Made by a program: the position numbers and the translations under genes. Positions 56,099 through 64,000 of a stretch of 64,000 nucleotides of DNA are shown piece by piece. The notes under the pieces were generated by a model, which was not told the origin of the DNA, made no database searches, and saw only the letters and a program-made list of their open reading frames with translations. The stretch's first letter is position 1. Each line of letters opens with the position of its first letter. Source of the stretch: Papaver somniferum (Eukaryota; Streptophyta; Magnoliopsida; Ranunculales; Papaveraceae); NCBI RefSeq assembly GCF_003573695.1, contig NC_039361.1:99078279-99142278 (forward strand), in the 5' to 3' direction.

Positions 56099-57097
56099 AT
56101 GTCCTCCAAATTTTCTGATTACACCAAAAATCTTGGGTTTGCCTCAAAGGATAACTTCTTAGAAGATTCTTCCGAATCCCGAGGGAAAAATAAGACTTGT
56201 GAGGTGGTGTCTGAATCGGAAATGGATCTCACCAGATGGTTAAAAAAATATTTTGAAATCATTGATCTTCAAGCTTCTAAAATCAAGACTCTTGAAGAAA
56301 AGAATGATCAGCTTATTGATGAATTTGAGAAAACTCTTGAAAGGGAACGTGAACTCTACAGCTTCATTGAATCTCTCTATAACAGTATTGAAAAACTGGT
56401 TCAAGAAACTACTCTACAGCGCGAAAATATTGGTATGCTTGAAAATACTGTTAAATAAGACTTAGCTAGAGAAAAAAGTTTAGTCAAGGCTCATTCGTCA
56501 GAGATAAACAGTTTTCGTGTTGAAAAAGAGATTCTTGTTGCATCCCTACAATATGCACGAGAATAGTGTAACACCTTGAAAAAGCAAAACTCTGTGTTGA
56601 TAAATAAGTCATCCTCTGCACCTTCTTCTGATACTCACAAGGCTTAACCTAGCGTGAAGAAAAGTTCTTCTACAGAATTTCCCACTGTGAATCAATTGCA
56701 AAACTTGCATGTGCCGGAAGAAGTTATGGGTCAAGGCAGAAAGATCTCTAATCCACGGTGATGTTCTTTCTGTGGGAAGAAGAATCACCATGCTCTTCAT
56801 TGCTTTGCTAGAAAGAAACAAGTCTCACATCTTCGTAAATTGCTTCTTTCTACTGTCAATGGAGTAAGTCGTCTGACATCCTCGTCAGTGAACTTCTTCC
56901 ATACAGAAAACCAGAATTCTTATAAGGATGATCGTTCTTCAAGAAATTATCACAGGATGCAAGTTCCTTTGTTTGGTATTGGCTCTTGTGCCACTGATGA
57001 ACATTTTCCCTGTGCCTATAAGAATAAGTCTGGTAAGTCTAAGTCAAGGAGACGGAAATATTTTTTCTCTTCTTCTCTGGAACCTGTTTCTAGATGA
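56099..57097 (+). pseudogene. Element S gag-like protein with coiled coil and zinc knuckle
   Basis: One frame from the ATG at 56099 to the stop at 57095, with additional stops at 56456, 56564, 56645 and 56759 but no frameshift. Residues about 40-150 form a long charged coiled coil (IDLQASKIKTLEEKNDQLID and following). A CCHC zinc knuckle (CSFCGKKNHHALHC) begins about residue 222, just after the 56759 stop. This arrangement fits the C-terminal half of SIRE-type Copia gag. No protease, integrase or RT follows. Every stop can be explained by a C-to-T or G-to-A change in a Gln, Arg or Trp codon. Confidence 0.75.
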
Positions 57098-57561
57098 CCT
57101 AGACTTAGCCCTCAGAGAAATCCTTCTGATGGATATCTAAAAAGGTTTATGACAAATTCTTCTAGAATAAGTTATAATCGATGGAAAGAAGGAAATACAC
57201 AGTTTAAACGCTCAAAAAAACTGTATAACTCTTCTCCCACGATTCGCAATGAGATTACTCCTCACTCCTTTACCTGATTATAGGTAATCTCATCCTTGAA
57301 TCTATCTTGAGAGGTACAAGGATGATGATTGTGGGACCCTCAAGACTAGTTGTATGTTGTTTGTGCGCTTTCGGAGTTCTCGATGTTGCTATCGGTCTCA
57401 TGCTCTAATTTGAGGTCTTTCTCTTTAAATTATTGAGCCTTTTTTGTGTTCTTCTCTTATTGGTTTTTCTTCTAATCCATCTTATCATGATACTGGTCCA
57501 TGAACGTTCGTGTCCCTCCATGCGTGTTCATAAGGGTTTCCTAAATGAGAAGTCTCTTCTC

Positions 57562-57602
<41 letters not shown>

Positions 57603-57628
57603 ATTGATCCATCCGTTTCAAAAATTAT
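57098..57628 (+). other. Element S region after gag, including an (AT)n tract
   Basis: Where pol should be there is only about 530 bases without a recognisable domain. An AT dinucleotide repeat of 34 bases lies at 57566-57599 and produces the poly Tyr-Ile frame there. The frame at 57433-57669 is not a credible gene. Confidence 0.6.
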
Positions 57629-58067
57629 ATGGAGAACTCAGCAAAATCTCAAGAGATTGTGCATCTTGATATGGAGGAAGATACACAAGGACGTGATTCG
57701 GTTCAAGAACTTCAACTGAAGAAGATGCTTGCAAGGATGCACAACTCCTGGATTGATGAATCTGTTAAGGATTTAACTCGTTTTTCCGGATGATTCCAAG
57801 GTTGAGTTTGCAAACCTTCAACTGCAAATAAACCAACTCTTAGATGGTCAAGCCAGAATCCTTGCTAATCAGAATATTCTGATACGGAATCAGAAGAATC
57901 TCATCATGGACTTTGTCAAGGCTATACAACTTGCTCGGGTTGTTGATCGTAAAGTGTGTGTTCTAACTCACGAACATGGATTTTCCACGGTTAAGAGAAT
58001 CAAAGAAATCAGTGATACTTTCTATGATGGATTCATTGAAAGGTATGAGGTTCTCAAAGAGCTTTGA
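57629..58067 (+). pseudogene. Element S second ORF, frameshifted, unknown product
   Basis: From the ATG at 57629 (MENSAKSQEIVHLDMEED) the frame is open until a one-base shift near 57793. The other frame then runs to the stop at 58065 (SKVEFANLQLQINQLLDGQA, then IQLARVVDRKVCVLTHEHGF and ERYEVLKEL). The product would be about 145 residues, helical, charged and without a known domain. Its place near the 3' end of a Copia element recalls extra ORFs of SIRE-type elements, but I see no envelope-like membrane segment. Confidence 0.5.
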
Positions 58068-58740
58068 TTTTTTCTAGGAAACTTCTTATGAGAATTTTTA
58101 TTCTTTTTTTTAGAAGGATTACTAGGGTTTGGAATAGCCATTATTGTGATTACACATATCTAGTTCCAAACGATTTTTCATCTTCAATGTTTTTAGATTT
58201 ATTTATTTAAATTCTAAGTTATTTGGAAGATGATGTTTGCAATTTTAATCTTTATGGTTTTATATATTGCAAATTGTTATGGGATATGTTTTTTACGTCC
58301 GTGAACCTTGACTGTCCCATACTTGTTAAAAAGTTATCTCTATTACATGTCGGTATGAAAGTATTGATAAAAGATAGAATGAAATTTTGACAAACAAAAG
58401 TTATGCCTTTTATGTCATTATGCAAATATTGATGGAAAAAAGGATGAACTTTTGTTTACAAGAATTGTCTGTTTTATGTCATTGTGCAAATAGTGATGGA
58501 AAATAGAGTGAATTCTTGTTTATTCCGCAGTATTGATCTTTCAGGATCCACATCTTTGTGTTTTTACTGTGTTGCTCTGTAAGTTCTCTTATGTCGAGCA
58601 TGTGCAATTAAATTGGTCATCTTGTGTGGTTAATTCAGTTGAATCTTTGGGATACAAATTCATGTTTTCATGTGATTTGGTTATATCCAAAGAAATCCTT
58701 CTTTTCTTGTAAAAGCAAGGTCGCCTTTGTTGTTCCCTCG
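58068..58740 (+). other. Element S 3' region, cut by element Z
   Basis: No gene. A unit of about 60 bases (tgcaaatagtgatggaaaa core) is repeated two to three times between 58345 and 58535. No copy of the S LTR follows; instead the Z LTR starts at 58741. This suggests that Z inserted into S before its 3' LTR. Confidence 0.45.
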
Positions 58741-59469
58741 TGTAGATGGTGGATTTTCGACAAGGGTTAAAATGGTAAAACCATAATTATACATACTCCT
58801 GATCCAGCAATCAGATGAGTATTGAGGCTCATGTCTCTCATTGAAGCATGAAAGCTCGTGCCTTGAAATCTCTGACTGAGAATACTGTCTCTCAGAGTAT
58901 ATGTATATGTGTAGTCTATCAGCTGAGGCAACGGCACATATCATGAATACTAAGCAATTTCAGTAATTATTTCTATATAAAATCGAAAGATTGGACGGCT
59001 CCTAGAAAGCTTTCCTGCTAGTATAGAGCAATAGCGTCTTCAGGATGCAAAAAGGTTTTCCCTGACTATATAAAGGAGATATGACGTTTCAACAAGCTCA
59101 TATTTCTCAATTCTCAGATAATTAATGCTCCTAGACAGCATGCCTACTAGTATAGAGCCATCAATTAATTATCTCTAATCGTTAATTAAATATTCAGCAA
59201 TATTCTACGATTCTTCGTAATATTTAATCACTTCAATTTGAGGTTCTTCCCAGTAGAATTCCACGGGTTAGTGATAAATATTCGACGTGCGGGCATCTGA
59301 GCGGCTATCGAGTAAGCTCCAACTAAAACGGTGCAAGTGTACTCAGCAATAATGCACAAACGAGCACCTGAATGCATAAACGAGCATTTCAAAACACAAA
59401 GGAACGATGAACCTATGCAAAATGGGATAAAAAATAATAATAATAAAATATTTGCAAAGGCGCTCGGGG

Positions 59470-60470
59470 ACTGGGTTCACCGGCCGGCTAGTCACGTCGT
59501 GGTCAGTCCCACGCCTAATTTAATATTTTATCATGTTTTATTATTTTTCCCTGATCTCATGAAAATCTTTTCATTTGAGCAAATCTCCTTCGTCTCAAGG
59601 AAACTCCCTAATCTCATGGTGTTTCCTCATGTCGAAGAAATAATAAAAATAAGGAAAGGAGTCGTGGGACCGAGCTTGCTAGACGACCGACCATACCCTA
59701 GCCGTGTCCAGTCCCACACTTCATGGTTCCTTCTTATTTTATTATTTCCCTTATCTCATGAAAATTCCCTGATTTCATGATATTTCCCTAAACTCATGAA
59801 ATTATGTAAAACTAGGGAGAAAACGCACGGGACCGGGCTCACTGGTCGGCCGGCCATGCCCTACCTGTGGACGGTGCCACACGCTCTTGTCTCATTATTT
59901 TAATATTATTTGTTTCCCTCATCTCATGGAAACTCCTTCACTTCAAGGAAATTCCCTAGTTTCAGCAAACTCCTTGATTTCATGATATTTCCCTAAAATC
60001 ATGAGAATACTATAAAATTAGAGAAATGCTATGGGACTGGGCTCATTGGTCATGCCCTAGCCGTGGCCGGTCCCACACACTCTTGTCTCATTATTTTAAT
60101 ATTATTTGTTTCCCTCATCTCATGGAAACTCCTTCACTTCAAGGAAATTCCCTAGTTTCAACAAACTCCTTGATTTCATGATATTTCCCTAAAATCATGA
60201 AAATAGTATAAAATTAAGGAAAGTGTCATGGGACCGTGCTCATTGACCGGCCGGCCATGCCTTGGTCATAGCCGGTCCCACACTTCATGACTCCCTATTT
60301 TATTAGTTCCATAATCTCATGGAAATTCCCTAACCTCATGAAATTCCTCAGTTTCATGGTATTTTCTTCACATCAGGGAAAATACATAAAATTGGGAAAG
60401 GTGTTGCGGGACAGAGCTTGCTAGCTGGTCGGACATGCCCTAGCCGTGGAAGGTCCCACACCTTGAAATC
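59470..60470. repeat. About six tandem copies of a 175-200 bp unit in the Z LTR
   Basis: Each unit contains a GC-rich block (cggccggccatgccctag followed by a gccggtcccacac word) and an A/T-rich block of tctcatg/aaattccct words. GC-rich blocks recur at about 59483, 59670, 59847, 60046, 60241 and 60418. The third and fourth units are nearly identical over more than 100 bases. Two weaker remnants follow to about 60800. Confidence 0.8.
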
Positions 60471-61209
60471 CCCTATTTATTAATTATTATTTATAATCAC
60501 ATGAAGATTTCCCAGTTTCAACAAAACCCTGAATCCTTCATATTTTCTCAAAATATTGCTCAAACGCACATCAGAAAATATCGAAACTCTCAGGACTGAG
60601 ACACGGACATTATGGTGACACGGGCATTGTCTCCTTGACCGACCAAGGCTGGCACTAGGGCTTGCAAATAGCCGGTCCCAGATGTTTCAACAATTTTGAC
60701 CTAATTTGCTTAATTGCTCATATTGGGTCCAAACTCTTCTCAAACAACTTGGAGTTTACTCAAACGACCATCAGCTGGTCCCACGACCGCCAAGAGACGG
60801 TCCCATGACCCCTTGGTCGGTCCCTCATCTCTCCATAATCAGGGTTTACTACCTAACGCTCATACGAGCATTATTTTAATAAGTGATTAAACCAGCATTT
60901 AATCATCCTTTCTCCAACTGGTCTTCAGGAGACTTTGGTATTTTGCTCATTTGTGCATCTGGGCGTTACATGGTCGACACTTCGTCCCATGTGGCCGGTC
61001 CCTCCTTCACTCTGTGGTTGATTTTCAATAAATCATCAATTGATCAAAAAACTAGGGTTTCGAATCCAGAGCTCTGCAAAACCTAATCTGAGCATATTCA
61101 AACACCAATAATTTTACGTTGATCCCGTGATCAACATTTTAATTAATTATATTCGGTTCAATTTCCAGTATTATAAATTAATATTTTATTTGGTCCTGCT
61201 ACCAATAAT

Positions 61210-61535
61210 TCATCAGATGAGCAATATTTGCTCAGTCCATGAATATCAACTATCAATATTCAATAATTCATCAAATGAGCAACATTGGCTCAGATGAGCA
61301 ATATTTGCTCAGACCATGAATATTGGTTCAACTATCAATATTCAATAATTCATCAAATGAGCAATATTTGCTCAGTCCATGAATATTGGTTCAACTATCA
61401 ATATTCAATAATTCATCAAATGAGCAACATTTGCACAGATGAGCAATATTTTCTCAGTCCATGAATATTGGTTCAACTATCAATATTCAATAATTCATAA
61501 AATGAGCAACATTTGCTCATACGAGCAATATTTAC
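61210..61535. repeat. Tandem repeats with gagcaatatttgctc palindromes in the Z LTR
   Basis: A unit of roughly 75-100 bases containing gagcaatatttgctc, tccatgaatattggttcaac and tcaatattcaataattcat recurs four to five times. The first motif is an inverted repeat and could form hairpins. It lies a few hundred bases before the TATA box, in U3. Confidence 0.75.
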
Positions 61536-61936
61536 TCACCTTAACAATCAACATAACTATACCTTTGTCTCAGCAGACATGTTCAATTCATGAGTCTCAT
61601 AACGTTTGCAAATCACGTTCGACTCAACAATACAAGGACTCATCGTCCCATAAAGTCAGCAACTGACTCCAAAATCACGAGATGTCAATCGTGTCACATG
61701 GGGGGATATTAACTAGGGTTTTGGTCTGGTGGTCTATGGCACGTGTGTTCATACACACGATGAGAATGTGAGAATGTAGTGCAATCAGTTGGAGGAGTTA
61801 GCAACGTAGTGGGTGGGAAATTAACCAAGTCTCCGCATGATGAGCAACTAGTTTTGACACGATTTCCCACTTCCCCACTCTTTGACTTCAGCAACTGTCA
61901 CACTTCATGGGATCAAGGTGTTTACAATTCTTGCAA

Positions 61937-61944
61937 TATAAATA
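61937..61944 (+). promoter_or_regulatory. TATA box of element Z LTR
   Basis: TATAAATA in the context gcaatataaataagtctc, about 430 bases before the LTR end. Confidence 0.6.
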
Positions 61945-62370
61945 AGTCTCTGAATCCTGATTGAAATAGAAAAGAATTTCTCGAAAAGTTCACACATATA
62001 AACTTTCGTCTACACGAACTCATCGTCTGAGCAATCACTCTCAACTGAGTAAAATTCAATCATTCAGAACTTTCTTACACAGAATACACAACACACCTAC
62101 AATCTTCGATCACCATTGATCTCACACATTTCTCAGCTTTCCTCCTACAGATCGACCCATCCTCTCTTGTGACCGAATTGACTCTAGAACGACCATTGTC
62201 TTGGTTTAGGCCGGAGTCCTATAGATTGATATTTCGAACCTAAATCACTCCCTTCTTGCAGTGCGTCTGTGTGAGGTTAAGAATTTCGCTCGGTTCAAGG
62301 AGTCTCCTCTGCGAGGTCGTATCCTCAATTTCGTAAAAACCAGAAAATCGTTTTTCCCCATCTACAGATT

Positions 62371-62386
62371 TGCGACCACAGTGGGA
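62371..62386 (+). promoter_or_regulatory. Element Z primer-binding site
   Basis: tgcgaccacagtggga, four bases after the LTR end. It resembles the (tt)tggcgacc... sites of Tat/Ogre-type elements, thought to pair with tRNA-Arg, but lacks one G. The primer tRNA is therefore not certain. Confidence 0.6.
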
Positions 62387-62423
62387 GATCATTCTCTCGG
62401 TTGCAATCTCACCTTTTCACAAG

Positions 62424-63780
62424 ATGGTTGATCTCAGGTCTCGCACGATTGCGGATCCTAACACAAATGATGCTAGCACTAGCAACTGCACTAACGATGA
62501 TATTCCAGAAACCATTCCTACTTCCAACAGTGGCGGTGGTGGTGTCACCACCCCCCCCCCCTCAGCCCAACGCCGGGAATCATCCTCTATTTGGTCGGCA
62601 TCCCGAAGAAGTCATAGAAAATCCGCCTACCATAGGCGATCCCATGAAGGTGCAAGAAACTCTCGCTAAAAATTAGACTGGCATGGCTGCCACCCAAAAG
62701 GAATTATTCAATTATCTTAAGACTCTTACATACAAGGTGGCGGAGAAAACTCAAGAAAAAGGAAAAGGAAAAGAAACATCCTCAGATGCTGGCCCTGAGG
62801 TCGTTCCAGTTCATACAGTGGATGACAATGAAGTCCGAAAAGCTACAGACGATTCATCAGCAAAGGAATCATCAAACTTCATTACTTGGAAAGATTTGGA
62901 ACGTCTCCTGGAGAACCATGGAAAAGACAAGACACCACATGTCGTCCACCAGCCTTCGTACCCTGTTGCTACGCAAAGGATTCCAGTACCAAAAGGTTAT
63001 GTCTCTCCAACATTCACCCTTTATGATGGAACAGGCAATGCTCGAGAACATGTTTCTCGGTTTCTGGAAGCTTTGGGAGAACATGAACATAACCATGTTG
63101 TCCGCCTCAAGGAATTTTCAAAATCTTTGAAAGGAAGGGCATACACCTGGTACAACAACATCACACCAGGGACTATCAAAAATTTGGGGAGAAATGATTA
63201 ATGCCTTCTACAGGAAATATTTCTTCGTTTCAGAGCAAATCACTCTCTCTGACCTTGGAAGGATGTTTCAAAGAAGCAACGAACATCCTAACGATTATGT
63301 GAAAATATTTAGGGTTGAATCCCTGGACTGCCATGATCCAAATGTTACGGAGAAACAACTTGTGGACTTGTGCATCAATGGAATGATCCCGGTCTACAGA
63401 GCTTTACTGGAAAATCTACGCTTCCATACCTTTTCAGAACTTCACCGAAGCGGCTAAGAGATCGGCAACTACCGCACCCGCTTTACTATAAAGGACTAAG
63501 TCTACAAAAGCTGAGGAACCGCGAGAGACTTGAAGTAACAGGCGTCTGATCAACAAGCAGTACAGCCTCCAACCTTCCACAAACATTGTTGCAGAAGGGA
63601 GCAAACGAGAAGCCGAGACACAACACCAGAGCGCTTCTCCAACATCCCAGGATCCTCTAAAGGTGCAAAAAGAAAAGATAACAAATCCTGAAATGCACAA
63701 AACTCGACCCGGCATCAACAAACGGGGAAATGATCAGACATACTCAAACTTCTCTCTTCTCAAGGAGTGATCGGGTTACT
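62424..63780 (+). pseudogene. Element Z gag (Tat lineage), decayed
   Basis: Start at 62424 (MVDLRSRTIADP). A run of C near 62552 shifts the frame, a TAG lies at 62674, and a second shift is near 63184 just before INAFYRKYFF. The gag core is clear: FTLYDGTGNAREHVSRFLEA, RAYTWYNNI, DLGRMFQRSNEHPNDYVKIF, DCHDPNVTEKQLVDLCINGM and RALLENL. Further right, similarity to X gag (4850-5212) continues through RRLINKQYSLQPS with more stops. The element runs off the window, so its pol is not seen. Confidence 0.82.
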
Positions 63781-64000
63781 GGAAATCTGGGCTCAAGATG
63801 GTGCAATCAAATTGTCATTCATAAGGAGAGAGACAACTGAATAAGAAATAGAGAATCTCAGGTTCCGTCGCCTTCATAGGTTCATCAATCATCCAACAAG
63901 CAACTGCAATATTTTGAAGCACATCTTCAAAGAGAAGGTTGATCCACAATAGCTTCAACTGGGGACTGAAGGAGTACAAAAAAATCCTCTCCCAGTCAGA
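63781..64000 (+). other. Element Z, continuation of the gag/linker region
   Basis: No clean frame. It is presumably the decayed gag C-terminus and gag-protease linker of Z, judged only from position. Confidence 0.35.

Larger units (their letters stand above)
58741..62366 (+). repeat. Element Z 5' LTR (3.6 kb, repeat-rich)
   Basis: Starts TGTAGATGGTGGATTTT, close to the X LTR start TGTTGATGGTGGATTTT, and ends CATCTACA before the primer site. A TATA box lies at 61937-61944. Two internal repeat fields (about 59470-60470 and 61210-61535) account for much of its length. Small frames such as 59331-59780 read across the repeats and are not genes. Confidence 0.75.

Noticed and set aside
57433..57669. 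Hydrophobic 78-codon frame with Tyr-Ile repeats in element S
   Set aside because: Its second half is the AT microsatellite, and the first half has no start context or homologue I recognise.
47454..58740. Search for a 3' LTR of element Y
   Set aside because: No stretch resembling the X or Z LTR ends with a polypurine tract was found right of the antisense block. It may be deleted or lie beyond the window after Z.
61216..61530. Regularly spaced repeats that might suggest a CRISPR-like array
   Set aside because: Repeats vary in length and merge into their spacers, and the DNA is clearly plant retrotransposon LTR; this is an ordinary tandem repeat.

Overview
This window is plant nuclear DNA, most likely from a eudicot. 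It consists almost entirely of nested LTR retrotransposons plus one hAT DNA transposon. I see no host single-copy gene, rRNA, tRNA or CRISPR array. Evidence for a plant: Tat- and Athila-type Ty3/Gypsy proteins, plant Ty1/Copia proteins, primer sites complementary to plant tRNA-Asp and initiator-Met, and TATAAATA boxes in the LTRs. The species cannot be named from this; a poppy relative is only a hunch.

Layout, outermost first. Element Y is a Tat-lineage Gypsy on the + strand. Its protease/RT start lies at 3-839 and its RT/RNase H/archaeal-type RNase H/integrase at 44217-47480. It is split inside the RT domain by element X, a minus-strand relative (845-44216), flanked by a 5-bp target duplication with one mismatch (840-844 and 44217-44221). 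X keeps a full 3' LTR (845-3395), scrambled gag and protease-RT pieces (4398-7521) and a 5' LTR lacking 226 bp (41886-44216).

Inside X lie Athila-like + strand elements, called P, with LTRs of about 3.9 kb and a primer site matching tRNA-Asp. The left P copy (7535-15086) holds a minus-strand Copia element that has lost its RT domain (8426-11951). The right P copy (32785-41885) encodes only gag and protease before its 3' LTR. Between the P copies, 15098-32784 is an array of minus-strand non-autonomous elements, called Q. It has three nearly identical 1.5-kb LTRs and four copies of one unrecognised acidic ORF with a C-terminal membrane segment. A 10-N gap at 22786-22795 and near-identical 4.4-kb blocks raise the possibility of assembly error. 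P and Q share 3'-region motifs and polypurine tracts and look like members of one retrotransposition group.

Right of Y integrase (47481-54195) is a block of minus-strand coding segments, at least one with a clean intron and its own TATA-like box. They sit where Tat elements are known to carry antisense extra ORFs. A 2.05-kb hAT element with a perfect 8-bp target duplication lies inside this block (51750-53796). Next comes a + strand SIRE-like Copia derivative, S, with an LTR and gag only (about 54402-58740). Last is the 5' end of another + strand Tat element, Z, with a 3.6-kb repeat-rich LTR (58741-62366) and a decayed gag running off the window.

Most coding copies are pseudogenes. Several carry only in-frame stops explainable by C-to-T or G-to-A change, without frameshifts, as expected of methylated, silenced repeats. 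I find no convincing new enzymatic system. The best candidates for something under-described are the conserved Q ORF and the spliced antisense genes of Y.
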